Assembly: GCF_000576595.1 (NCBI RefSeq)
Contig: NZ_AWSA01000015.1
Coordinates: forward strand, 34,635 to 98,634
Length of the DNA stretch: 64,000 nt
From: Intrasporangium oryzae NRRL B-24470
Lineage (GTDB): Bacteria; Actinomycetota; Actinomycetes; Actinomycetales; Dermatophilaceae
Reading direction: 5' to 3'
Of this stretch, positions 54,600-62,762 are shown one piece after another. The notes beneath the pieces are model-generated. The model did no database searches, had not been told where the DNA came from, and saw only the letters and a program-made list of their open reading frames with translations. Every line of letters begins with the position of its first letter. Position 1 is the first letter of the stretch. The position numbers and the translations under genes are program-made.

Positions 54600-54773
54600 T
54601 CCGCCCGGGCGGAGAAGATCAGCGGTTCCGCACCCAGAACACTCCACCACGTCCGCCCCGGCGGAGAAGATCAGCGGTTCCCCACCCGCAACACCGCACC
54701 ACGTCCGCCCCGGCGGAGAAGATCAGCGGTTCCCCACCCGCAACACCGCACCACGTCCGCCCCGGCGGAGAAG
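54600..54773. repeat. 52-bp tandem repeats, 3.3 copies
   Basis: Copies begin at 54600, 54652, 54704 and 54756 (partial). Each starts with a small hairpin (TCCGCC-CC-GGCGGA or nearly so) followed by AGAAGATCAGCGGTTCC and a CCCGCAACACCGCACCAC-like part. Copies 2 and 3 are almost identical. Lies upstream of the carboxylase. Confidence 0.9.
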
Positions 54774-54802
54774 CTGAGGGTGGCTGGATGCTTAGCGAGG
54801 TG

Positions 54803-54829
54803 AGCGGCATACCGATGGCGTATGCCGCT
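54803..54829 (-). terminator. GTATGCCG-pair hairpin after STAS gene
   Basis: AGCGGCATAC / GTATGCCGCT, 10-bp arms with a 7-base loop, 58 bp past the STAS gene stop on the minus strand. Confidence 0.65.
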
Positions 54830-54887
54830 GGGCGGGGTGCGTGACTCCAGCCGGCGAGCCGCGGGCCGGGGCGGCGAAGACAGCGGG

Positions 54888-55235
54888 TCAGGCTTGGTCA
54901 GGAGTGTCCGGGACCGTCTCCTCGATGGGCGCGACGAGCTGGACGTTCGTCAGGTCGAGGACGGCCCGGACGGGTCCGTCTGTGGGGACCACAAGGCGCA
55001 GGTCCTGGCGCCGGTGCCCCAGTCGTTCGGCCAGCCGGAAGATCATCGCGATGCCGGTGCTGTCGAGGTAGGTCGTGTCGCTGAGGTCGAGGAAGACCAC
55101 CGCCACCTCGTCGGGCACGGCGCCGGCGATGGCCTCCATCACCTCTCGGGCGTTGGAGAGGTCGATCTCCCCGCTGACCCGCACGAGCCGGGCCGCGCCG
55201 TGATCGCTCGCCTCGATGCGGGCCAGGTCGCTCAT
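54888..55235 (-). CDS. STAS-domain anti-sigma-factor antagonist
   Basis: A 115-residue single STAS domain, SpoIIAA/RsbV-like. The phospho-serine is S59 in L-D-S-T-G-I, in the conserved V-F-L-D-L-S-x-x-x-Y-L-D-S-T-G. The ATG overlaps the phosphatase stop as ATGA, so the SpoIIE-type phosphatase and this protein form a partner-switch pair: the phosphatase removes the phosphate and the STAS protein frees a sigma factor elsewhere in the genome. Confidence 0.92.
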   Translation of the reverse strand: MSDLARIEASDHGAARLVRVSGEIDLSNAREVMEAIAGAVPDEVAVVFLDLSDTTYLDSTGIAMIFRLAERLGHRRQDLRLVVPTDGPVRAVLDLTNVQLVAPIEETVPDTPDQA

Positions 55236-57400
55236 GCGCGGTCTCCGACGGCAACTCGCCGACGCATGCGGACGTCGGTCCCGCCCTCTCGGTGCTCGAC
55301 GTCCACCGAGTCCATCAGGGCGCTCATCAGTTGCAGGCCCCAGCCCCCGCCGCGGTCGGCGGCCGGGCGCCAGGCGCCGTCGTCGCGAACGAGGACTTCG
55401 ACCGATCCGTCGACCAGGCGGGCCTCGACCCCCATGTCACCGGGGTGGGCGCCGTAGGCGTGCCGGACGACGTTGGCGCACGCCTCGCCGCATGCGATCA
55501 GGATCTCGTCGGCGTCCTTCGAGGGGACCCCGGACTCGCGCAGCCAGCGACGCATCGTCTCGCGCACCTGGACGAGCATCCGCGCCTCCGCGGGCAGGCT
55601 CAGGCTGAACGGGCCGCCCACGACGGAGGACGGTCGCATGGCGAGGAGGGCGACGTCGTCGGCGACGTGGCTCTCCTCGAGGAACGCGGACAGGAGACCG
55701 TCGCACAGGCCCTCGAGGTCGTCACCCGCCCTGGCGACCGCGGCCGCACTGAGTCGCTCGAGCCCGTCCGCGATGGACACGCCTCGACGTTCGACGAGGC
55801 CGTCCGTGTAGAGCAGGAGCGTCGAGCCCGGACGCAGGGCGTGGCTGGCCTCGGCGAACGTGGCGTCGGCCGTGACGCCGATCGGCGGGGCCAGACCGTC
55901 CCGGAGGTAGGCGCCCCCGCCGTGGCCGAACACGAGGGCGGGAGGGTGCCCCGCGTTCGCGAACCGGAGCTGCCGCGTCACCGGGTCGAAAAGGAGGTAC
56001 ATCAGGGTGACCATCTCGGTCCCCGGCAGCTGCGCGACGAGCCGGTGGACCCCACGCATGACGGACGAGGGTGCCGGGTCCTGCATCGCGTACGCACGGA
56101 GCGCCATGCGCACCTGGGCCATCGTGGCGGCCGCCTGGAGGCCATGGCCCGCAACGTCGCCGATCGCGAGGCCGATGAGCCCACCAGGCAGCTGCACGAC
56201 GTCGTACCAGTCGCCGCCGACCTGGACGTCAGCCGTGGCCGGGACGTAGCGCGCGGCCAGGTCGACGCCGGGGATGAGCGGCATCCGCTCGGGGAGGAGG
56301 CTGCGTTGCAGGGTCTCGGCGATCTGGTGCTCGCGCTGGGCCCGCGCCTCCTCGTGGCTCAGCTGCTCCTGGGCCTCGGACCGTTCACGGATCTCTCGGA
56401 GGAGCCGCGCGTTGGCCTCGGACAGCTCGGCCGTACGCAGGCGCACCCGCTCCTCGAGCTCGGCGGCCGACGCGGCCAGGGCGTCGGCGGCCTGCATCCG
56501 CTCGCTCACGAGGGCTGCGAGGAAGAAGGACGTGAGGGCGACACAGGCGTTGAAGGACCAGAGGGTGAACATCTGCTCCAGGAGGCTTCGGCCTGCGAAC
56601 GGCCCGAGCTCCTGGGCGGCCCCCCACGTCGCCACGAGCGAGGCGATGAGCGCGGCGGGCGCGGCCCCACGCAGCTGGAGGCGCCAGGAGGCCCAGCCCA
56701 CGATGGGGAGCGTGAGGAACAGCAGGTGCAGGTCCGTCCGGATCGCCCACGTGATCGCAACCGCGGTGAGGACGAGCAGCGCACCGGCCTCGACCCAGTG
56801 CCGGGCCGACCAGCGCGGCTGCTCCCAGAAGAGCGGGATGCTGAGCAGGAAGGGCGCCACGACGAGGACCCCCATGGCGTCGCCGGTCCACCAGACGGCG
56901 AACGCGGCCGGCAGCTGCCCGGCGGGGATCCTCCCGGTGAGCGCGAGGGTCGCGGACCCGATCGTGGCGCTGACGAGCATGCTGGCCAGTGCGCCGAGGA
57001 AGACGATGGACAACGCGTCCCGCTGGCGGTCGAGCTGGCGCCGGAACCCCACCCGGTTGAGCAGCGTGACCGCGACGAGTGGCGCCGCGGTGTTGCCCAC
57101 CGCCGTCACGGCGGCCGCGAGGGGGCTGGCGCTGATGGGGAGGTTCACGGCGAAAGCGGCCACCGCGACCGCAGGCCACATCGAGCGACCGAGGACGAGG
57201 AAGGCGGCCACCGCGATGCCGGTCGGTGGCCAGAGCGGCGTGACGTTGTCGCGGACGAGCGACAGGCCGAGGCCGAGGCGCGCACCCAGGTAGTAGCCGA
57301 CGCCGACCACGACGAGGGAGCCGACGTGGCCGAGGAGGTGCGGCTGGGCGCGCAGGGAGTCACGAATGGTCGTCTTCGGGGTCCCTGCGTGACCGGTCAT
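55232..57400 (-). CDS. MASE1-SpoIIE phosphatase with C-terminal anti-sigma kinase domain
   Basis: A 722-residue membrane protein, ATG at 57400. Residues 20-310 carry about eight to nine helices of a MASE1 sensor. A coiled coil (about 310-365) leads to a PP2C/SpoIIE domain (370-575; G-G-D-W-Y-D near 390) and a HATPase_c/SpoIIAB-type kinase domain (595-715; the N-box E-A-C-A-N-V-V-R-H-A near 637). Kinase plus phosphatase in one chain suggests it both phosphorylates and dephosphorylates STAS partners. Coupled to the STAS gene by a four-base overlap. Confidence 0.9.
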   Translation of the reverse strand: MTGHAGTPKTTIRDSLRAQPHLLGHVGSLVVVGVGYYLGARLGLGLSLVRDNVTPLWPPTGIAVAAFLVLGRSMWPAVAVAAFAVNLPISASPLAAAVTAVGNTAAPLVAVTLLNRVGFRRQLDRQRDALSIVFLGALASMLVSATIGSATLALTGRIPAGQLPAAFAVWWTGDAMGVLVVAPFLLSIPLFWEQPRWSARHWVEAGALLVLTAVAITWAIRTDLHLLFLTLPIVGWASWRLQLRGAAPAALIASLVATWGAAQELGPFAGRSLLEQMFTLWSFNACVALTSFFLAALVSERMQAADALAASAAELEERVRLRTAELSEANARLLREIRERSEAQEQLSHEEARAQREHQIAETLQRSLLPERMPLIPGVDLAARYVPATADVQVGGDWYDVVQLPGGLIGLAIGDVAGHGLQAAATMAQVRMALRAYAMQDPAPSSVMRGVHRLVAQLPGTEMVTLMYLLFDPVTRQLRFANAGHPPALVFGHGGGAYLRDGLAPPIGVTADATFAEASHALRPGSTLLLYTDGLVERRGVSIADGLERLSAAAVARAGDDLEGLCDGLLSAFLEESHVADDVALLAMRPSSVVGGPFSLSLPAEARMLVQVRETMRRWLRESGVPSKDADEILIACGEACANVVRHAYGAHPGDMGVEARLVDGSVEVLVRDDGAWRPAADRGGGWGLQLMSALMDSVDVEHREGGTDVRMRRRVAVGDRA

Positions 57401-57457
57401 CGCTCCTTCTGAGCTCGGGGTGCACACCGCAAGATGCCGGAGAACGCTGGGACATGC

Positions 57458-57493
57458 AAGACGCGCCCACGCCGGACGTCGAGGGCGCGTCTT
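57458..57493 (-). terminator. Hairpin after the VOC gene
   Basis: AAGACGCGCCC (57458-57468) and GGGCGCGTCTT (57483-57493), perfect 11-bp arms, 14-base loop, 68 bp beyond the VOC stop on the minus strand. Confidence 0.6.
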
Positions 57494-57561
57494 CCTCAGT
57501 GGACCTGGTTCATGCCGTTCGCCCGGCTGCCGGGGGCGCGCCAGACCCGTCGACGCCTGCG

Positions 57562-57981
57562 CTATCCCGCGGCGACGAGGAGGCAGAACGGGTGACCGGC
57601 CGGGTCGGCGAGGACGTAGAGCGGCTCCCCCTCCTCCGCGGTGCGGTCCAGCAACATCGTGGCTCCGAGCTCCTCCGCGCGCTCGCGGTGGCGTCGCAGC
57701 TCGTCGGTCGACGGCACACGGAAGTCCATGTGCATCTGCTTGGGCACGTCGTGCGCGGGCCACGTCGGTCGAGCCAGCGTGGGGACCTGCTGGAAGGCGA
57801 GCACGCGGTGCCCGTCGTCGTCGACGAGGACGAGCCAGTCCTCGTCGTCCACGGTTCCGTCCGCCGGGGGCTCGTCACCGGGGCGGTACCGGAGCCCGAG
57901 GAGCTCGCGGTAGAACTCGGCGAGGCCTCGGACGTCGGTGGCGTCGACGGCCGTGTGCATGAGGATCGGGTAGGCGTTCAC
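57562..57981 (-). CDS. VOC-family (glyoxalase-like) protein
   Basis: A 139-residue protein with the two beta-alpha-beta-beta-beta units of the vicinal oxygen chelate fold: D-A-T-D-V-R-G-L-A-E-F-Y-R-E-L-L-G near 13-29 and H-M-D-F-R-V near 83-88, ending in the usual L-A-D-P-A-G-H-P-F-C-L. The family includes glyoxalases, dioxygenases and resistance proteins; no specific activity is clear. It lies 54 bp downstream of the VWA gene on the same strand. Confidence 0.85.
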   Translation of the reverse strand: MNAYPILMHTAVDATDVRGLAEFYRELLGLRYRPGDEPPADGTVDDEDWLVLVDDDGHRVLAFQQVPTLARPTWPAHDVPKQMHMDFRVPSTDELRRHRERAEELGATMLLDRTAEEGEPLYVLADPAGHPFCLLVAAG

Positions 57982-58035
57982 GTTCTCCTCCTGGGGTGTC
58001 GAGCGTGGCGGGGGGGTCGAGGTGTCGGACGTCCC

Positions 58036-59256
58036 TCAGCCGTCCGGCTCGGTCTCGTGGGTCGTCACGATGTCGTTGGCGGCGGCCCAGGCGGTGACGT
58101 CGCGCCGTTCGATGGCCGTGGCCATGAGGCCGGGGAACTGGTCAGGGGTGCACGCGAACGCGGGCACGCCGACGCCCGCGAGCGCCGCAGCGTGGCCGGC
58201 GTCGAAGCTGGGCCGGCCCGAGTCGCTCAGGGCGAGGAGCGCGATCATCGTCGCCCCCGAGGCCACGATCGACGAGGCCCGGCGCACCATCTCGTCGGCG
58301 ATGCCGCCCTCGTAGAGGTCGCTGATGAGCACGAGGATCGTGTCGTTCGGCTGCTCGATGAGGCCTTGGCAGTAGGCGAGGGCCTGGTTGATGTCGGTGC
58401 CGCCTCCGAGCTGGACCCCGAAGAGGACGTCGACGGGGTCGTCGAGGTCGTCGGTGAGGTCGACGACCGAGGTGTCGAAGGCGACGAGCCGCGTGCTCAC
58501 CGAACGGAGCGAGGCGAGCACGGCCCCGAAGACGCTCGAGTAGACGATCGACTCGGCCATCGACCCGGACTGGTCGATGCAGAGGATGATGCGCCGCTCG
58601 ACCCGCTGGGTGCGCCGGGCGTAGCCGACGAGCCGTTCGGGGATGACGGTCGCGTGGTCGGGCTGGTAGTGCTTGAGGTTGGCGGCGATGGTGCGGTTCC
58701 AGTCGATGTCGGACTGTCGCGGCCGCCGCGACCTCGCCGACCGGTCGAGCGCTCCCGTCACGGCCTGGACGGTCTCCGAGCGGAGCCGCTCCTCGAGCTG
58801 GTCGGTGACGACGCGGACGACCTCGCGGGCGGTGGCCCGGGATCGTTCGGGAATGACCCGGCCGAGCCCGACGAGGGTCGACACGAGGTTGATGTCCGGC
58901 TGGACGGCCCGCATGAGCTCGGGCTCGAGGAGCAGCTGGGTCAGGCCGAGCCGGTCCATCGCGTCGGCCTGCATGACCTGCACGACCGAGGACGGGAAGT
59001 ATCCGCGGATGTCGCCCAGCCAGCGGGCGACCCTCGGGGCCGAGGCACCGAGGCCGCCGCGCCGCTCGGCGTCATAGAGCTGCTGGAGGGCCGCATCGCG
59101 CTTCGCGTCGTCGGCATCCAAGGACGCGAGCGCGCCGATCCCGTCGGCCTGCTCGCCGCCCAGGACGAGGCGCCATCGGGTCAGCCGGTCCCGATTCCCG
59201 TCCCCCCGTGGGCTCCTCGCCTCCGCGAACCCTTCCGCCGGGGTCGTGTCGCTCAT
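58036..59256 (-). CDS. VWA-domain protein of the MoxR operon
   Basis: A 406-residue protein. The C-terminal half (220-395) is a von Willebrand A domain with the metal-binding D228-Q-S230-G-S232 motif and downstream D and T residues (D-T-S near 280, G-G-T-D near 308). The N-terminal 210 residues are helical and typical of the VWA proteins encoded with MoxR ATPases. Its ATG overlaps the DUF5682 stop as ATGA. It is expected to pair with the MoxR ATPase in metal or cofactor-linked assembly or remodelling of a target protein. Confidence 0.88.
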   Translation of the reverse strand: MSDTTPAEGFAEARSPRGDGNRDRLTRWRLVLGGEQADGIGALASLDADDAKRDAALQQLYDAERRGGLGASAPRVARWLGDIRGYFPSSVVQVMQADAMDRLGLTQLLLEPELMRAVQPDINLVSTLVGLGRVIPERSRATAREVVRVVTDQLEERLRSETVQAVTGALDRSARSRRPRQSDIDWNRTIAANLKHYQPDHATVIPERLVGYARRTQRVERRIILCIDQSGSMAESIVYSSVFGAVLASLRSVSTRLVAFDTSVVDLTDDLDDPVDVLFGVQLGGGTDINQALAYCQGLIEQPNDTILVLISDLYEGGIADEMVRRASSIVASGATMIALLALSDSGRPSFDAGHAAALAGVGVPAFACTPDQFPGLMATAIERRDVTAWAAANDIVTTHETEPDG

Positions 59257-61661
59257 GCGGTCGCCCCCAGTCCGAGCAGCCGGGCGACCGTCGCGACGGC
59301 CGGAGCGGCGCGCTCCACATCGATGCGAGACAGCGCCCCGGGCGCCCGGTTCAGTATGCCGCCCTCCCGCAGTCGCTGACCGATGAGCCGTCTCTCGGCC
59401 GGCGCGTAGCGGGCGAAGGTCCGGCGCACGAGGGGCAGGACGTCCTCGAAGCTCGTCTCGGTGATGCCGACGAGCCAGTCGTCGATGATGGCGAGGAGCT
59501 CGTCGGTGTGGAGCAGCAGCAGTGCCTCCCCGGCAAGGAAGCCGTCGAGCCAGGCCGCGGCGGCCGGACCACCGGCGGCGGACGAGAGCTGTCGGGAGAG
59601 CCGCCGGGCGGCTTCGTCCGCGTCGAGCTCACCGGCGTCGAGCAGGAGCCGGTTGGCCAGGCCCGGCACGGCCCCGTGCAGCGCCTCGTCGGCCGCGACC
59701 GCGGCGAGCGCCGCGTTCCAGGGAGTCCGGAGGCTGTCGTCGTCGAGGAGCGCGACGCCGCGGTGGGCCGCCTCGATCGCGGTCCGAAGGCGGGCGGAGC
59801 CGTCGTCGTCGAGACCGCTCGCGGCCGCGCGCAGCCCCACGGCGGCCCGGACGACAACCGTCTGCAGGACGTGGGCGACGCCGCTGACGTCGACGCCGCG
59901 GACGTCGCCGTAGCGGCAGGTCCGGGCGAGCGGCTCGATGGCGCCGAGCAGGGCCAGGGTGTCGTGCTGGCGCGCCGATCGGTGCGCCAGGGTGGCGACC
60001 ACCGCCCGCAGGCCGCCCGCGAGGTCGGCGAGGAGACACTGTTCGATGAGGGATCCGAGCGAGGCGAGGTCGGTCGCCTCATCGGCTGCCTCCGCGACGC
60101 GCGCGACGGCCGCGCTCTCGACCGTCGTGCCGTGCAGACTCGCCTCGATGACCGAGACGGCGAGCTCTGGTGTCCATTCGAGCGCCCACGCCTCCTTGAA
60201 GGTGCCCATGGTCCGGCCCGCGTCCACAGGGGTCCCCCAGGGGATCTCGAGGAGGTCAAGCCGGTGCAGCAGGACCGACCGCGCGAGCTGCGACTCGCGA
60301 CGGAGGTCGAGCGAGACCACCGTCGAGGTCGGGCTCGGCCTCAGGCGGAGGCCCTTCTGCTGGCGGGCAAGGTCGGACGCGAGCGGGACCATCGGCACGG
60401 ACTCGGGGACCTGGCCGAGCTCCTCACCGATGACGAGCGAGCGGTCGATGAGCTGGAGGGGCAGGTCGGAGCCGTCGGCGAGAACGGCCCGCGCGGCATC
60501 CGTCAGCTCGGCGAGCCCGACCGAGGGGCGGCCGCGCACCCCGGCGAGCACCTCGGCCAGCCGGGTCGCCTCGACGACGGAGGCCGTCGACGCGTCGAGG
60601 CCCTCCTCGCGCAGCGTCCGCGCGACCCGGACGAACCACGCCGGCACGACCTCGTCGTCGGGGGTGACGAACAGGTGCTGGTACCACCCGGGCGAGCGCA
60701 CCCCGGCGCCGTAGCCGCTCCGCTGCGCGAGCCGCCCGGCGGTCCAGGGCGCCCACGTCGCGGCGACCTTCGCCTTCGGCAGACCGCGGAGCAGCGCCGC
60801 GTCGTGGCCGGCCGACGGGAACGACGCCGGCTCGAGCGCGGGCGCATGGTAGGCGCCGCAGACGAACGCGATGCGCTCGCGCCCCTGCCGCACCGCGGCA
60901 CGGATCGCGGCGCGCATCGAGGCCTCCCGCCGGGCGTTCTCGAGGTCGCCGTCCTCCCCTGCTCCAGCCGCGTCAGCCGACTCACCCACCCGTTCGTCCA
61001 CGGCGTCCCTCCGGGCATCGCGAGCGGCGGCCCGCACGTCGGCCATCGCGGCCCTGAGCTGGGCGAAGTCCTCGAGCGTCGAGGACCGCCGGTGCTCGAC
61101 CGCGTCCTCCCACCACCGCTCGGGGTCGTCGTAGCCCGCCGCCCGCGCGAGCACCTCGATCGGGTCGGGGCGCCGCTCCAGGGTGATCCCCGCCGGCCTC
61201 GGTCCGCTCTCGGCGTCCGGCTCCCCATCGCGCGACGCCCCATCGCGCGACTCCCCACCGGCGGAGGCCGTCACACGTTCGGTGTCAGCCTCCGCGAGCA
61301 GGTGCGTCGCCGGGAGGTCGGCGAACCGGACCTCGACGCCGTGCTCGATCGCCCACCGCAGCGCCACCCACTCGGGCGAGAAGAGGGCGAACGGGTAGAA
61401 GAGCGCCCGGTGCGGCGCGTCGACGGCGTAGACGAGCGCGGCGACGGGCGGCACGAGGCCCGGGTCGGCGGCATACGACACGAGGGCGTCGAGCTCGGGC
61501 GGACCCTCGATGAGGAGGAGGTCGGGCTGGAGCTCCTCGAGCGCGGCGAGCGTCGAGCGGGCCGAGCCCGGTCCGTGATGACGGATCCCCAGCACCTCGA
61601 CCCGGGCACGGGCGAGCATCGACCCGGCGCCGCGACCGTCAGGAGCACGTGTGGCAGCCAC
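59253..61661 (-). CDS. DUF5682 family protein
   Basis: An 802-residue protein. The first 60 residues contain I-R-H-H-G-P-G-S-A (26-34) and E-G-P-P-E (52-56), both reminiscent of the ChaN/EreA/TraB fold, and a F-V-C-G-A-Y-H-A-P-A-L segment lies near 274-284. The rest is helical. Function is not known; it always occurs with MoxR and VWA proteins in my experience of such operons. An alternative start is the ATG at 61619 (M15). It lies between the MoxR gene (3 bp away) and the VWA gene (four-base overlap). Confidence 0.82.
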   Translation of the reverse strand: MAATRAPDGRGAGSMLARARVEVLGIRHHGPGSARSTLAALEELQPDLLLIEGPPELDALVSYAADPGLVPPVAALVYAVDAPHRALFYPFALFSPEWVALRWAIEHGVEVRFADLPATHLLAEADTERVTASAGGESRDGASRDGEPDAESGPRPAGITLERRPDPIEVLARAAGYDDPERWWEDAVEHRRSSTLEDFAQLRAAMADVRAAARDARRDAVDERVGESADAAGAGEDGDLENARREASMRAAIRAAVRQGRERIAFVCGAYHAPALEPASFPSAGHDAALLRGLPKAKVAATWAPWTAGRLAQRSGYGAGVRSPGWYQHLFVTPDDEVVPAWFVRVARTLREEGLDASTASVVEATRLAEVLAGVRGRPSVGLAELTDAARAVLADGSDLPLQLIDRSLVIGEELGQVPESVPMVPLASDLARQQKGLRLRPSPTSTVVSLDLRRESQLARSVLLHRLDLLEIPWGTPVDAGRTMGTFKEAWALEWTPELAVSVIEASLHGTTVESAAVARVAEAADEATDLASLGSLIEQCLLADLAGGLRAVVATLAHRSARQHDTLALLGAIEPLARTCRYGDVRGVDVSGVAHVLQTVVVRAAVGLRAAASGLDDDGSARLRTAIEAAHRGVALLDDDSLRTPWNAALAAVAADEALHGAVPGLANRLLLDAGELDADEAARRLSRQLSSAAGGPAAAAWLDGFLAGEALLLLHTDELLAIIDDWLVGITETSFEDVLPLVRRTFARYAPAERRLIGQRLREGGILNRAPGALSRIDVERAAPAVATVARLLGLGATA

Positions 61662-61664
61662 GGC

Positions 61665-62762
61665 TCAGCCGAGCTCGCGACAGGCGCGGTAGAGGTCGGT
61701 CCACTCTGCGCGGTCCTTGACGACCGTCTCGAGGTACTCCTGCCACACGATGCGGTCCTGGACCGGGTCCTTGACGACAGCGCCGACGAGACCGGCGGCG
61801 ACGTCGTCGGCCCGGACGACACCGTCGCCGAAGTGAGCCGCGAGGGCGACCCCGTTGGTCATGACGGAGATCGCCTCCGCCGTCGACAGGGTGGCCGACG
61901 GCGACTTGATCGTCGTGCGCTGGTCGGCCGTGACGCCCGAGCGCAGCTCGCGGAACACGGTGACGACCCGCTCGATCTGCGCCAGCGAGGCGAGGTCGGC
62001 GGGCAGCTCGAGGCTGCGCCCGAGGGCGGCGACGCGTGTCCGGACGATCTCGACCTCCTGCGCGAGCGTGTCGGGCAGCGGCAGCACGAGGGTGTTGAAG
62101 CGTCGCTTGAGCGCCGACGAGAGGTCGTTGACCCCCTTGTCGCGGTTGTTGGCCGTCGCGATGACGTTGAAGCCCTGCAGGGCCTGGACCTCGTCGTCGA
62201 GCTCGGGGATCGGCAGGTGCTTCTCTGAGAGGATCGTGATGAGCGAGTCCTGGACGTCGGCCGGGATGCGGGTCAGCTCCTCGATGCGCACGAGCGAGCC
62301 GAGCTCCATCGCGCGCATGACGGGGCTCGGCACGAGGGCCGCCCGGCTCGGGCCCTCGGAGAGCAGCCGGGCGTAGTTCCAGCCGTAGCGCATGGCCTCC
62401 TCCGGTGTCCCGGCCGTGCCCTGGACGACGAGGGTCGAGGAGCCGCTGATCGCTGCCGCGAGGTGCTCGCTCACCCACGTCTTCGCCGTGCCGGGGATGC
62501 CGAGGAGCAGCAGGGCACGGTCGGTCGCGAGCGAGGCGACGGCGACCTCCATGAGCCGCCGCGACCCGAGGTACTTGGGCGTGATCTCCGTGCCGTCGTC
62601 GAGCGTGCCGCCGAGGAGGTAGGTCGTCACCGCCCAGGGCGAGAGCCTCCACCGGGGCGGGCGGGGGCGCTCGTCCGCGGCCGCGAGCGCGGCGAGCTCA
62701 GCGGCATACGCCTCCTCGGCGTGCGCGCGGAGGACGGCCGTGGGTGCGGTGGTGTCGGTCAT
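61665..62762 (-). CDS. MoxR-family AAA+ ATPase
   Basis: A 365-residue ATPase, ATG at 62762. Walker A is G-I-P-G-T-A-K-T (88-95), Walker B V-R-I-E-E-L near 158-163, with sensor N in A-T-A-N-N-R near 202. MoxR proteins are chaperone-like and remodel partners with VWA proteins. It overlaps the DUF5691 stop by ATGA, and precedes DUF5682 by 3 bp, so the four genes form one operon. Confidence 0.92.
   Translation of the reverse strand: MTDTTAPTAVLRAHAEEAYAAELAALAAADERPRPPRWRLSPWAVTTYLLGGTLDDGTEITPKYLGSRRLMEVAVASLATDRALLLLGIPGTAKTWVSEHLAAAISGSSTLVVQGTAGTPEEAMRYGWNYARLLSEGPSRAALVPSPVMRAMELGSLVRIEELTRIPADVQDSLITILSEKHLPIPELDDEVQALQGFNVIATANNRDKGVNDLSSALKRRFNTLVLPLPDTLAQEVEIVRTRVAALGRSLELPADLASLAQIERVVTVFRELRSGVTADQRTTIKSPSATLSTAEAISVMTNGVALAAHFGDGVVRADDVAAGLVGAVVKDPVQDRIVWQEYLETVVKDRAEWTDLYRACRELG

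Larger units (their letters stand above)
54443..54887. other. 445-bp region between STAS and carboxylase genes
   Basis: Between the STAS gene end (54888) and the carboxylase start (54442). It holds one terminator hairpin (54803-54829), a tandem repeat (54600-54773), a lone GTATGCCG (54559), and the carboxylase promoter, which I cannot localise. No gene. Confidence 0.7.

Noticed and set aside
54600..54773. Possible CRISPR array
   Set aside because: Units are contiguous 52-bp copies with no unique spacers.
59208..62228. 1006-codon plus-strand frame opposite DUF5682 and MoxR
   Set aside because: Long frames arise opposite high-GC genes; the minus strand has MoxR motifs and tight operon spacing.
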